Source: WRAI01 sp031549605 (lineage in GTDB: Bacteria; Bacillota; Clostridia; Oscillospirales; UBA929). From it: a stretch of 64,000 nucleotides of DNA. The notes under the pieces are model-generated. The model saw only the letters and a list, made by a program, of their open reading frames with translations, was not told the DNA's origin and did no database searches. Numbering within the stretch: the first letter of the stretch is position 1; the number at the start of each line of letters is the position of its first letter. Location of the stretch: contig JAVBPM010000005.1 in the NCBI GenBank assembly GCA_031549605.1, positions 16,466 to 80,465 on the forward strand, in the 5' to 3' direction. This document shows positions 32,842 to 41,771 of this stretch, piece after piece. The position numbers and the translations under genes were made by a program.

Positions 32842-33888
32842 TCAGAACAGCAGCAGGTTTACGTTGGCTTGGTGCGGCGCTACGCCATAATAGACACATT
32901 CAATGACGTTGATGAGGTTCTTGACCTCAATTTGCTTGAGCAGCAGGTAGGATATGGCGCTGAGGATAGACGGCACGCCCGAGGATATCTGATGGTGATG
33001 AAATTCATACATCAGCCGGTAATAATACTCTTCGATATGACTAAACGTATTGTTGGTAAACAGCTTGGCGTAGGGCGAGCTCCTGAGCTGCTCATCCACG
33101 GCCTGGTCATCCTTGGCCTCAAGCAGCGTCTTGAAAAAGGCCGGCTTAAGGTTGAAGTAGATGGGCAGCAGGTAGCCGTTGACGTTGTCGGCCATGCCGC
33201 CAAAGTACTTGCGAACGCGCACGACGTGGATGAGGTTAATCATGTCTATCTGCTGGCCAAACGACTTGATTAGCAGCTGGCGTATCTTGCCGCCGTAGGC
33301 TTTTTGCACGCTGTTGTACACGGTGCGATAATAATAGCTCTGCATGATGATTTCGACCTGTGCGTAAGGTGGCAACGAGCCGTCATCGGGCGCGATGCGC
33401 TCCAGCGCGTCGCGGAAGTCGGCCTCGCGGACGGCGGACAACAGACCCTCGTAGGTGGTGGCCTCTGATAACTCCTGGTAGTATATGGCGCTTTCTCTAC
33501 GCAAAAAGGGCGGCAGCGTGCAGTTGTACTCGTGGCTGCGGCCTTGCGCAGTCAGGCGCATAAAGGCCATGACCTCCTCCATTTCGGCGGCGATGACGGG
33601 GAAGTGCATGACCTCCTTGTCCTCACGCGACATGAAATGGAACAGCTTCATGTAATTGTTGTACTCGGCACGGTGGATGGCGCCAATCAGCACGGCGCGG
33701 TTGGTGCCCTCGCTGTGAAACTCGCGCAGACCCTCGCTCCAGCCGGGCGCCTGCTTGAGATAGCTGGCGATCTCAGGGATGGATTTCATATCCATCAGCT
33801 TGGCGAAATCCTCTTTTTTCAGCCGTTTGCCGTACATGGCACGCACCTTGGTGGCCAGCGCGCCATATTTCATTTGTTGCCGAAGCAT
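32842..33888 (-). CDS. atpC: V-type ATPase subunit C (d-like socket)
   Basis: 348 residues. It begins YGALATKVRAMYGKRLKKEDFAKLMDMKSIPEIASYL and contains the three repeated helical lobes of the V/A-type C/d subunit, which joins the rotor ring to the D-F shaft. The C-terminus KNLINVIECVYYGVAPHQANVNLLLF is also characteristic. In this operon it stands between the G/H and I genes, not between E and F as in many clostridial operons. Confidence 0.92.
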   Translation of the reverse strand: MLRQQMKYGALATKVRAMYGKRLKKEDFAKLMDMKSIPEIASYLKQAPGWSEGLREFHSEGTNRAVLIGAIHRAEYNNYMKLFHFMSREDKEVMHFPVIAAEMEEVMAFMRLTAQGRSHEYNCTLPPFLRRESAIYYQELSEATTYEGLLSAVREADFRDALERIAPDDGSLPPYAQVEIIMQSYYYRTVYNSVQKAYGGKIRQLLIKSFGQQIDMINLIHVVRVRKYFGGMADNVNGYLLPIYFNLKPAFFKTLLEAKDDQAVDEQLRSSPYAKLFTNNTFSHIEEYYYRLMYEFHHHQISSGVPSILSAISYLLLKQIEVKNLINVIECVYYGVAPHQANVNLLLF

Positions 33889-33934
33889 ATGACCACTGCC
33901 TTTACCGGAATGTCAACCGTTGGTTGCGCCTTGC

Positions 33935-34267
33935 TTACTCACCCTCGACGCTCGATTGCGTGACGTACGAAAACAGCGCTTCTGTCCAAGTTGACGCGTT
34001 TTCCTGATAACTGCGTTGTAGCTGCTCGCGGCTAGTGACCATCTGCTTTTCCAGCTGGGCCAGATTTTCCTCGGCTTCCTCTTGGTCCTGCTGGCGGACA
34101 AGCTCGACGCGCCGTTTGGCGCGCTCGACAAATTGGTCGTGCAGATTTTGCTTTTTTTCGGTTAGGCTGCTGGCAAGGTTTTGTTTTTGCGCCAATGCGT
34201 CATCGGCCACTTTCTGGGCGGCCTGCTCGGCCTCAATAATCTTGACAATGACCTCAATGTGTTCCAT
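33935..34267 (-). CDS. V-type ATPase subunit G/H-like stalk protein
   Basis: 110 residues from the ATG at 34267, which follows GGAGG. It is nearly all one helix with heptads (IIEAEQAAQKVADDALAQKQ, RRVELVRQQDQEEAEENLAQLEKQ). This fits subunit H/G, which pairs with E in the peripheral stalk. It is the first gene of the operon. Assignment relies on position, size and coiled-coil pattern. An imperfect 15-bp palindrome separates it from subunit C (33913-33927). Confidence 0.8.
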   Translation of the reverse strand: MEHIEVIVKIIEAEQAAQKVADDALAQKQNLASSLTEKKQNLHDQFVERAKRRVELVRQQDQEEAEENLAQLEKQMVTSREQLQRSYQENASTWTEALFSYVTQSSVEGE

Positions 34268-34321
34268 GCACTCGCCTCCGTTCAAACGCTTCTCATAGAA
34301 TAGCAGAGCTGCCGACAAAAT

Positions 34322-34350
34322 TCTATAGGAAAATCGAAAATAGTAGCCAA
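34322..34350 (-). promoter_or_regulatory. Candidate promoter of the V-ATPase operon
   Basis: Minus strand: TTGGCT (34350-34345), a 17-bp spacer and TATAGA (34327-34322), 55 bp before the first start codon. An inverted repeat ATAGAAT/ATTCTAT (34295-34301 and 34320-34326) lies just downstream. Confidence 0.55.
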
Positions 34351-34559
34351 TTCAAAGCGGCGGCGCCCCACCCCTTTTGGCAATATTGCCAGTTGATGGT
34401 GCGCGACGAGGCACAGCACTTCCGATTCCAGTAAAATCTGCCTATTAATTTTAAGAAGGGCGGTCGCCCGCCGGCCGAACACAGGCTCACGCGACGGTGC
34501 ATTCGGCGTAATTGATTTATAGTATAGTCCCTTTTGCCGAAAAAAGCAAATCCTTTACC
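34351..34559. other. Intergenic DNA between V-ATPase and ABC operons
   Basis: No gene is seen. A perfect 14-bp palindrome TGGCAATATTGCCA (34378-34391) and a GGGCG-GT-CGCCC hairpin (about 34457-34468) are the only structures noticed. The palindrome lies upstream of the putative V-ATPase -35 box, a position suited to an activator. Confidence 0.5.
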
Positions 34560-34588
34560 TTGTCAGTCGGCACCCCATATGCTATGAT
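34560..34588 (+). promoter_or_regulatory. Promoter of the NatAB-like operon
   Basis: TTGTCA (34560-34565), a 17-bp spacer and TATGAT (34583-34588), 20 bp before the ATG at 34608. Confidence 0.78.
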
Positions 34589-34607
34589 AGCCGCAAGGGG
34601 TGACAAT

Positions 34608-35345
34608 ATGCTTGTTTTACACGGCTTGACCAAGAAATTCGGCGACTTTACCGCCGTTGATAACCTGTCGCTTGAAATCAACGACGGCGAGGTCTTTGGC
34701 CTACTGGGTGCCAACGGCGCGGGCAAAACCACGACGCTGCGCATGCTGGCCACCATGCTGGCGCCGACATCGGGTCGCGCTACGGTCGAGGGCTTTGACG
34801 TGGTTGACCAGCCGGCGACCGTGCGCAAGAGCGTCGGCCTGCTGTTTGGTGGCGACACCGGCCTGTACGACCGCCTGTCGGCGCGCGAAAACATTGAGTA
34901 TTTCGCCCAGCTCAACGATATGCCCGCCGAGGAAGCGTCGCAACGCGTTGAGCAACTGGCGCAGCTCTTTTCTTTTACCGAATTTCTCGACAAATGGACG
35001 GGTAAACTGTCCAAGGGCACGCGCCAGAAGGTGGCCTTTGCCCGCGCGATTATCAACAATCCCAAGGTTATGCTCTTTGACGAGCCGACGACGGGCTTGG
35101 ACATCACCAGCCGGCAGAACGTCGAGGAGTTTATCGACGCTTGCCGGCGCAATGGCAGCACCATTATTCTATCCGACCACAACCTCGACAGCATTGAGCG
35201 CGTCTGCGACCGCATTGGCATTCTTGACCACGGCCGGTTGATTGGCGTCGGCACGGTTGAGGAGCTGTGCCGCAGCCACGGCTGCGCTTCACTCAAGGAT
35301 GTCTTTTTCAAGCTGGCAACGCCGGAGAGCGGAGGTGTGGCATGA
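34608..35345 (+). CDS. natA: ABC transporter ATP-binding protein, NatA-like
   Basis: 245 residues from ATG 34608 (AAGGGG upstream). Walker A is GANGAGKTT (about 39-47), the signature is KLSKGTRQK (atypical LSxGxxQ), Walker B is VMLFDEPTTGLD and the H-loop is DHNLD. LYDRLSARENIEYFAQL is typical of NatA/CcmA-type exporters. It drives the permease encoded next, with which it overlaps by 4 bp. Sodium export is the role of B. subtilis NatAB, but the substrate here is inferred. Confidence 0.88.
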   Translation: MLVLHGLTKKFGDFTAVDNLSLEINDGEVFGLLGANGAGKTTTLRMLATMLAPTSGRATVEGFDVVDQPATVRKSVGLLFGGDTGLYDRLSARENIEYFAQLNDMPAEEASQRVEQLAQLFSFTEFLDKWTGKLSKGTRQKVAFARAIINNPKVMLFDEPTTGLDITSRQNVEEFIDACRRNGSTIILSDHNLDSIERVCDRIGILDHGRLIGVGTVEELCRSHGCASLKDVFFKLATPESGGVA

Positions 35346-36589
35346 AAAAGAACCGTTACACGCGCATTGTATTGCGCAAGGAGCTCAAGGACGCTTTCCG
35401 CGACAGGCGGACGATTCTGACCGGCATGTTGATGCCGCTCGTGCTTTATCCGCTCATCTTTTGGCTGATGGGCAGCAGCGCGCTGGGCGCGCAAAAGGAA
35501 GCGGTTACCAACACCACCATCGCGCTGATTGACGCCGCACAGCAGCAGCCGGTACAGGAGTTTCTGACCCGTGAGGTGTTTGAAGGCAACCACGGCATTA
35601 AGTTCGCGCAGCATGACGACGCCAAGCAGGCGTTGGCCGACGGCGATGTCAAGCTGGTGCTGAGCATGACTGAGGAGGCGGCCACGGCGCTGCTTTCCGG
35701 CCAACAGGCCGACATCGCGCTGCTGTACAACGACACCAAGGCGGCCTCGTCGGCCAGCCTACAGGTGGTTACCGTCGCCATCAACAACTACAACAACCGC
35801 ATTGTTTCCGACAAGCTTAAGCAGCAGTTTAACACCAGTCTCGGCGCGCTGCAGCCTATTCACATGGGCACGCCACAGATTTACAACGAGACCATTGCCA
35901 ATGGCGGCGAGAGCAGTGGCGGCAACGTGTTTCTGTCGATGATGATTCCGCTGCTGCTGCTGATTATGCTGTCGGTGGGCAGCATGGCGGCGGCCGTTGA
36001 TATGTTTGCCGGCGAAAAAGAGCGGCGGACGCTTGAGCCGCTGCTGACCACACACGCCGGACGCTCGTCTATCCTGTCGGGCAAGTTTCTGGCTGTCTCG
36101 CTGCTGGGACTGCTGACAACACTGCTGACGCTGCTGGGCATGGTCATTGGCTTTGCCATGACGCCCGAAATACTGGAACAGACGAGCGAGGCTGGCGCAA
36201 CCTCATCCGGACTCAACATTCCGATACCGGCGGTGGCGCTGTGCGTGCTGTTGGTCGTGGTGGTGCAGCTCAGCTTCTCGGCCATTCACGTCATGCTGTC
36301 GGCCTACGCGCGCAACATCAAGGAGGCCTCAACCTATTCGACCTTCGTCATGATGGCCGGCATGATTCCCGCCTACGCCACGATGTATTTGCAGTCGGGC
36401 GACGTGTCGACGTGGATGATGTTTGTGCCGGTTCTCAATGTGGCCGGTGCGCTCAAAATGTTACTGGGCGGCCTGCTTGACTATGGTCTGGTGGCTATAT
36501 CGTTGGCCATTTCACTGGCATTTCTCGCCGTGCTGCTGCGTTTCACGGCGCGCATGTTCCACAAAGAGTCGATTATGTTGCGCAGCTAA
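35342..36589 (+). CDS. natB: ABC-2 permease, NatB-like
   Basis: 415 residues from ATG 35342 (GGAGGTG upstream). The first helix (about 26-44) is followed by a large external domain (about 45-190), then five or six helices. The motif EKERRTLEPLLTTHAGRSSILSGKFLAVSL (about 222-251) is diagnostic of ABC-2/NatB-type exporters, and EASTYSTFVMMAGMIPAYAT fits too. It pairs with the preceding ATPase. mgtE follows after 162 bp without a clear promoter of its own. Confidence 0.88.
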   Translation: MKKNRYTRIVLRKELKDAFRDRRTILTGMLMPLVLYPLIFWLMGSSALGAQKEAVTNTTIALIDAAQQQPVQEFLTREVFEGNHGIKFAQHDDAKQALADGDVKLVLSMTEEAATALLSGQQADIALLYNDTKAASSASLQVVTVAINNYNNRIVSDKLKQQFNTSLGALQPIHMGTPQIYNETIANGGESSGGNVFLSMMIPLLLLIMLSVGSMAAAVDMFAGEKERRTLEPLLTTHAGRSSILSGKFLAVSLLGLLTTLLTLLGMVIGFAMTPEILEQTSEAGATSSGLNIPIPAVALCVLLVVVVQLSFSAIHVMLSAYARNIKEASTYSTFVMMAGMIPAYATMYLQSGDVSTWMMFVPVLNVAGALKMLLGGLLDYGLVAISLAISLAFLAVLLRFTARMFHKESIMLRS

Positions 36590-36625
36590 ACCGGCAACGC
36601 CTGATTGTTGAAAGGAGTGAACGTA

Positions 36626-36697
36626 GTGGATCCGTATCCTAGTCGAAAACCCACCGGGACTCCTGTGGCTACCACTGCGTTTGCGTCAACACTTTGA
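36626..36697 (+). CDS. Leader peptide upstream of mgtE
   Basis: A 23-codon ORF starts at GTG 36626, 8 nt after AAAGGAG, and ends at TGA 36695. The peptide begins MDPYPSRKPTGTP: an acidic residue and four prolines within the first 13 positions. Proline/acidic-rich leaders such as Salmonella MgtL control Mg2+ transporter genes by stalling or destabilising ribosomes when Mg2+ is low. The similarity in position, N-terminal pattern and target type suggests an attenuator-like leader here. That it is translated and regulatory is an inference. Confidence 0.6.
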   Translation: MDPYPSRKPTGTPVATTAFASTL

Positions 36698-36751
36698 TGC
36701 AGTGTGGCTGTGCGGCGTCCCTCCCAATTGAACGAAAGAGGGGTGTGCCGT
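36698..36751 (+). promoter_or_regulatory. Structured mgtE leader with masked ribosome site
   Basis: CCCTC (36719-36723) can pair with GAGGG (36738-36742), which is the mgtE Shine-Dalgarno. Just upstream CACTGCGT can pair with ATGCAGTG across the end of the leader ORF (about 36673-36704). A ribosome held in the leader ORF could shift the balance. No M-box consensus is present. Confidence 0.55.
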
Positions 36752-38098
36752 ATGGACGCACAATGGCTGGAGTTGCTGCAAGGCAACCGGCTTACCGCAC
36801 TGAAAAAGGAGCTTTCCGGCGCGAATGCCGTCGATTTGGCCGAGTTTTTGGAGACGCTGGACAACGACAAGCTGCTGCTGGTGTTCCGCATCCTGCCCAA
36901 GGATGTGTCGGCCGAGGTCTTTGCCTACATGACGCCGTCGCAGCAGCAGATTATCGTCGAAGGCATCAGCAACCGCGAGGTGCGCGCGCTGGTCGATGAC
37001 TTGTTCCTCGACGATACCGTCGACTTTTTAGAGGAGGTGCCGGCCAGCGTCGTGAAAAAGGTGCTGTCCAACACCGATGAAAACACGCGCAAGCTGATTA
37101 ACCAGTTTCTCGCCTACCCCGACGACAGTGCCGGCGGGCTGATGACCATTGAATACGTCGACCTCAAGGACACCTACACGGTAGGACGCGCGCTGGACGA
37201 CATTCGCAAGACGGGTCTGGAAAAAGAGACGGTCAACACCTGCTACGTCACCGACGCCTCGCGGCGGCTGACCGGCACCGTTTCGTTGCGGCGGCTGATT
37301 CTTTGCCAGCCGGAGCAGGCGATTCGCGATATTATGAGCGAGAGCCACATCCGTGTCAACACCCACGACGACCAGGAGACGGTCGCCGATATGTTCCGCA
37401 AGTACGATTTGACCGCCATGCCCGTCGTCGACGGCGAGGACCGGCTGGTCGGCATCATTACCGTTGACGATATCATCGACGTCATCGAGGAGGAAAACAC
37501 CGAGGACTTCCACAAGATGGCGGCTATCGTGCCTTCAACCGACGAGTATATGAAGACCAGCGTGCTGACGCTGGCCAAAAACCGCATCTTGTGGCTGCTG
37601 GTGCTGATGATTAGCGCCTCGCTGACCAGCACTGTCATCAGCGGCTTTGAAAACGCCATGGAGAAAATCGCCGTGCTGACCACCTTTATCCCTGTACTGA
37701 TGGGCAGCGGCGGCAACGCCGGCTCGCAGACGACGACGATGGTCATCCGCAGTATGGCGCTTGACGAAATTACACCCGCCGACGTCTGGCGCGTGCTGTG
37801 GAAGGAGCTGCGCGTGGCGCTGCTGACCGGCGGCATACTGGCGCTCGTTAACTTCGGCCGCGTGCTGCTGCTTAACATAGGTACAGCAGGCATGACTCCG
37901 ACTGTGGCGCTGGTCATGAGCCTGAGTATGTACATCACGGTCATTCTGGCCAAGATGATTGGCACGCTGATGCCGATGGCGGCCAAGAAGCTGAAGCTTG
38001 ACCCGGCGCTGCTGGCCAGCCCCATGATCAGCACCATTGTCGATACCACCTCGCTGTTGGTCTACTTCTCGCTGGCTACCGTTATTTTAGGTCTGTAA
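36752..38098 (+). CDS. mgtE: Magnesium transporter MgtE
   Basis: 448 residues from ATG 36752. The cytosolic N domain (about 1-125) and tandem CBS domains (about 130-255; FRKYDLTAMPVVDGEDRLVGIITVDDIIDVIEEE) gate the channel in response to intracellular Mg2+. The C-terminal half has five helices with the pore region PVLMGSGGNAGSQTTTMVIRSMAL (about 320-343), including the acidic Mg2+-selective site further on. It imports Mg2+. Expression is probably tuned by the leader peptide region. Confidence 0.95.
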   Translation: MDAQWLELLQGNRLTALKKELSGANAVDLAEFLETLDNDKLLLVFRILPKDVSAEVFAYMTPSQQQIIVEGISNREVRALVDDLFLDDTVDFLEEVPASVVKKVLSNTDENTRKLINQFLAYPDDSAGGLMTIEYVDLKDTYTVGRALDDIRKTGLEKETVNTCYVTDASRRLTGTVSLRRLILCQPEQAIRDIMSESHIRVNTHDDQETVADMFRKYDLTAMPVVDGEDRLVGIITVDDIIDVIEEENTEDFHKMAAIVPSTDEYMKTSVLTLAKNRILWLLVLMISASLTSTVISGFENAMEKIAVLTTFIPVLMGSGGNAGSQTTTMVIRSMALDEITPADVWRVLWKELRVALLTGGILALVNFGRVLLLNIGTAGMTPTVALVMSLSMYITVILAKMIGTLMPMAAKKLKLDPALLASPMISTIVDTTSLLVYFSLATVILGL

Positions 38099-38120
38099 GA
38101 TTATAGTAGGAGGCCATTGT

Positions 38121-39809
38121 ATGAAATTTTCCGAGATCCCCTATCAGCGCCTGACCGTTGAGCAGGTCGCGCCTCAGGTCGAGCAACTCATTGCCGCACT
38201 AGATGCCGCAACCAACGGTTGCGAGGCCTGCGAGGTCTACGAGCGCTATAATGCGCTGGTTGTGCAGGTTGAGTCGACGGTGGCGCTGGTGTACATCCGC
38301 AACCACCTCGACACCACTGACGCGCTGTACGCCGCCGAGCAGGACTATTATGACGAGCAGATTCCACGCCTGACCGAGCTGCTGCACGGCTTTGCCACCA
38401 AGCTGATGCTAACGCCGCACCTCAAGGCGTTGGAGGACAAGTACGGCGAGCAGGCCTTCCGCCGGACGGCCATTGAGCTGCGCACCTTCTCGCCCGCTAT
38501 TCTGGAGGATATGCAAGAGGAGAACCGGCTGGAGACGCAGTACACCAAGCTGCTGGCCAGCGCTCAGATTGACTTTGACGGCGGCGTTTACACACTGGCA
38601 CAACTGGCCGCCTTCCACGTCCACGCCGACCGCGACGTGCGCAAGCGCTCGATGGAGACAAAGGCGGCGTGGTTTGAGAGCCACAAGGCGGAATTTGACG
38701 AGCTGTATGACAAGCTGGTGGCGCTGCGCACGCAGATGGGCCGCAAAATGGGCTATGACAACTATCTGCCGCTGGGCTACGACCGCCGTGCCCGCGACTG
38801 CTACGGCCCCGCCGAGGTTGCCAAGTTCCGTGCCGCTGTGGTGGAGCACATTGTACCGGTGGCGCACCGTCTCAAGCGCGAGCAGGCGGCGCGTATTGGC
38901 GCTGACGCGCTGACGTTGTTCGACGACGGTTTTCTGTACAAGAGCGGCAACGCCGCACCCATTGGCACGCCGGAGGAGATTTTTGCCAACGGCAAGAAGA
39001 TGTACCACGAGCTGAGCGACGAAACCGGCCGCTTTATCGACGATATGCTGGATATGGACGCCTTTGACGTGCTGGCGCGTCAAAACAAGGCGGGCGGCGG
39101 CTTCTGCTATTCCATGTCGGCCTACAACCTGCCCTTTATCTTCGCCAATTTCAACGGCACGTCCGACGACATTGAAACGCTGACACACGAGGCGGGTCAC
39201 GCCTTTGCCGCCTGGGAGGCTTACAAATACCCAGCCGAGGCGCAGCGCAACCCCACCTATGACGCCGCCGAGACACACTCGATGTCGATGGAGTTTTTGA
39301 CCTGGCCGTGGATGGAGCTGTTCTACGGCGGTCAGACCGACAAGTTTAAGCAGTCGCATCTGGCGGGTGCGTTGACCTTCCTGCCGTATGGCGTCATGGT
39401 CGACCATTTTCAGCACATCGTGTATGAAAATCCGTCGCTGTCGCCGCAGCAGCGTTGCGACGAATGGAAGAAGCTGGAGGCCATTTACCGCCCGTGGCTT
39501 GACTACGATATGCCCTTCTACGGCGAGGGACGCCGCTGGATGGGGCAGGGTCACATCTACACCGACCCGCTTTACTACATTGACTACTGCTTTGCACAGG
39601 CCAATGCGCTGAGCGTGTGGGCGCTGGCGCAGCAGGATGCCGCCGACGCCTGGCGACGCTACTACGGCTTTGTCTCGCTGGCCGGCACCAAGAACTTTGT
39701 CGACCTCAACCACGCGGCGGGCCTGGGCGACCCCTTCAGCGCCGAGACGCTCAAGCGTGTGGCCACTGAGGCACTGGCGTGGCTGGACGAACAGCCCAAA
39801 CTCGATTAA
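38121..39809 (+). CDS. pepF: M3-family oligoendopeptidase F
   Basis: 562 residues. The metallopeptidase motif is THEAGHAFAAWE (HExxH about residue 356), with the downstream zinc Glu in ETHSMSMEFLTWPW. FDQAN-like helices and the QGHIYTDPLYYIDY block near the C-terminus are typical of the M3B/PepF branch. It is a cytosolic zinc peptidase that degrades oligopeptides. A GGAGG site lies 7 nt before the start. It contains a perfect copy of the 15-bp palindrome (38208-38222). Confidence 0.93.
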   Translation: MKFSEIPYQRLTVEQVAPQVEQLIAALDAATNGCEACEVYERYNALVVQVESTVALVYIRNHLDTTDALYAAEQDYYDEQIPRLTELLHGFATKLMLTPHLKALEDKYGEQAFRRTAIELRTFSPAILEDMQEENRLETQYTKLLASAQIDFDGGVYTLAQLAAFHVHADRDVRKRSMETKAAWFESHKAEFDELYDKLVALRTQMGRKMGYDNYLPLGYDRRARDCYGPAEVAKFRAAVVEHIVPVAHRLKREQAARIGADALTLFDDGFLYKSGNAAPIGTPEEIFANGKKMYHELSDETGRFIDDMLDMDAFDVLARQNKAGGGFCYSMSAYNLPFIFANFNGTSDDIETLTHEAGHAFAAWEAYKYPAEAQRNPTYDAAETHSMSMEFLTWPWMELFYGGQTDKFKQSHLAGALTFLPYGVMVDHFQHIVYENPSLSPQQRCDEWKKLEAIYRPWLDYDMPFYGEGRRWMGQGHIYTDPLYYIDYCFAQANALSVWALAQQDAADAWRRYYGFVSLAGTKNFVDLNHAAGLGDPFSAETLKRVATEALAWLDEQPKLD

Positions 39810-39829
39810 CAACTAAGGACGGACAAACC

Positions 39830-40777
39830 ATGCAAGACTGGCAGCTCACCAAACCGGCTCATTTAACCATACCTGCCCGCGCGGCGCGCTCGCTGATTAA
39901 CGAGCGCGCCGGCGACGCCTTGCTGCTGTATTTTCACATGCAGCTGGCCGGCGGACGGCTCAACGGCAAAGGCGCCATGGAGGAGCTGGACCTGACCGCC
40001 GACCAACTTAACAGCGCGCTACATACGCTGCAGCAGCTCGGCTTGGCCGATGTCGAGGGCGCCGCCGTCCGCGCGCTGCAGAGCGAGAAGCGGCCCGATT
40101 ACTCGCCCGACGAGCTGACGGCCAGCCTACAGCGCGACAACCATTTTCAGCAGCTGACCGAGGATGTGTCGCGCAAAATGGGTAAAATTCTGTCCAACAG
40201 CGACTTGGCGACATTACTGGGATTGTACACCTGGCTGGGTCTGCCCGCCGACGTCATCAGCCTGCTGGTGGTCTATTGCCAAACCGAGCACCGGCGCCGT
40301 ATGGGCACCGGAGGCCGCGGCCCTACGCTGCGACAAATTGAGAAAACGGCCATTGAGTGGGAGAAGCAGGGACTGGTCACCGCCGAGCGGTGCGAGGCGT
40401 GGATGGTCGAGCGCGAACGGCTGCAGTCGACCACGGCTCAGCTGGCGCGCGCGGTGCAGATTACTGGCCGCGTGCCCACCAACAGCGAGGAGGGCTATCT
40501 CCAGCGCTGGGCGACAATGGGACTGTCGCCAGAATTGGTTTACGAGGCGTACGACCGCACGGTGCTGCGCTGCGGCAAAATGGAGTGGAAGTACATTGAC
40601 GCCATTTTGGGCAACTGGCACCAAAAAGGCCTGTTGACCGTGGACGATGTGCGCGGTGGCGACAAAAAAAGCACCTTTGACAACGCCAAGGACAAGCGCA
40701 AGACGGGGCAGCCGGGTGATTTCGAGCGGCTGGCCGTCGAGCAAATGCGTCTACTGCGGCAGAAAAAGGAGGACTAA
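39830..40777 (+). CDS. dnaD: DnaD-domain replication protein
   Basis: 315 residues from ATG 39830 (AAGGACGG upstream). The N-terminal winged-helix part (about 15-75) precedes two DnaD/DnaB_2 domains (about 110-185 and 215-280; LATLLGLYTWLGLPADVISLLVVYC, and YLQRWATMGLSPELVYEAYDRTVLRCGKMEWKYIDAILGNW with the YxxxIxxxW signature). It remodels DNA and recruits the helicase loader at oriC and restart sites. The next gene, 3 bp on, is that loader. Confidence 0.85.
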   Translation: MQDWQLTKPAHLTIPARAARSLINERAGDALLLYFHMQLAGGRLNGKGAMEELDLTADQLNSALHTLQQLGLADVEGAAVRALQSEKRPDYSPDELTASLQRDNHFQQLTEDVSRKMGKILSNSDLATLLGLYTWLGLPADVISLLVVYCQTEHRRRMGTGGRGPTLRQIEKTAIEWEKQGLVTAERCEAWMVERERLQSTTAQLARAVQITGRVPTNSEEGYLQRWATMGLSPELVYEAYDRTVLRCGKMEWKYIDAILGNWHQKGLLTVDDVRGGDKKSTFDNAKDKRKTGQPGDFERLAVEQMRLLRQKKED

Positions 40778-40780
40778 GCC

Positions 40781-41770
40781 ATGCCCTATTCGGCAGAACT
40801 GGTCAATACGGCGCTGGCGCAGCTGCGCGCGCGTCGACATCGTGATGAGGCGGCGTTGATTGAGCGGCGTACGCGGCTCTATGAGCATCTGCCCGACTTA
40901 CAGCGGCTGGACGCACAGCTGGTCACGACGGTGTCGCGGCTGTTGACGCTGCCGCGTGACGAGACCGAGCAGGAGTGGGCGCTGGCCGAGCTGCGCGCCG
41001 AGAACCTGCGTTTGCAGGCGGAACGAGCCGCCTTGCTGGAGGACAACGGCTATGACGCCGATGTGTTGGATTTGCCCATCTACTGCACCAACTGCAACGA
41101 CAGCGGTTACGCCGACGGCGCAACCTGTGGTTGCGTTGAGGCGCTATGTGCCGCCGAACAGCGCAAGCGGCTGAGCCATATGCTCGACCTGCGCGGTCAG
41201 ACCTTTGACTCGTTTGACCTATCCTATTACAGCACGCAGGTCGACCAAGCCATGGGTGACAGTCCGCGTGCGCTGGCCGAAATCAGCCTGCGCTATTGCC
41301 GGCGTTACGCCGCCGAGTTTTCGCTTGACAGTCCCAGCTTACTGCTGCTGGGCAAGCCGGGTTTGGGCAAGACTTTTTTATCGGCCGCCATCGCCGGCGT
41401 CGTGGCGGGAAATGGCTTTTCGGTCGTCTACGACAGCATTGGCGCCATCATTACCACGATGGAGGCCGAAAAGTTTGAGCGCCGCGACGGCACGCAGGGC
41501 AGCGAGCGCTATCTAAACTGCGACCTGCTTATTCTCGACGATTTGGGCACGGAAATGGCCACACCCTTTGCCCAATCGGCATTGTACACGCTTGTCAACC
41601 AACGGTTGACAAGCAGCCGACCCACCATTATCAGCACCAATTTGACGATGGACGAGCTGGGCAAACGCTATAACCCCGCTCTGCTCAGCCGTTTGCGCGG
41701 CGTTTATGAGACGCTTTTTTTCCTCGGCGAGGACATTCGCCAGCAGAAAAGGCGCTTCACCCAGCCTTAA
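40781..41770 (+). CDS. dnaI: Helicase loader, DnaC/DnaI-type AAA+ ATPase
   Basis: 329 residues. An N-terminal coiled coil (about 10-85) leads to a short zinc-like patch CTNCNDSGYADGATCGC (about 106-122), as in DnaI. The AAA+ domain has Walker A GKPGLGKTF (about 188-196), Walker B LLILDDLGTE and sensor I STNLT. It loads the replicative helicase together with DnaD. Two palindrome copies fall in it: 41120-41134, perfect, and 41595-41609, in an extended form. Confidence 0.9.
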   Translation: MPYSAELVNTALAQLRARRHRDEAALIERRTRLYEHLPDLQRLDAQLVTTVSRLLTLPRDETEQEWALAELRAENLRLQAERAALLEDNGYDADVLDLPIYCTNCNDSGYADGATCGCVEALCAAEQRKRLSHMLDLRGQTFDSFDLSYYSTQVDQAMGDSPRALAEISLRYCRRYAAEFSLDSPSLLLLGKPGLGKTFLSAAIAGVVAGNGFSVVYDSIGAIITTMEAEKFERRDGTQGSERYLNCDLLILDDLGTEMATPFAQSALYTLVNQRLTSSRPTIISTNLTMDELGKRYNPALLSRLRGVYETLFFLGEDIRQQKRRFTQP

Positions 41771-41771
41771 A

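Noticed and set aside
36590..36751. M-box riboswitch upstream of mgtE
   Set aside because: The conserved M-box core could not be found. A leader ORF and short hairpins occupy the space.
38409..39812. 467-codon ORF antisense to pepF
   Set aside because: The sense strand encodes a complete M3 peptidase with its zinc motif. The antisense frame has no known fold.
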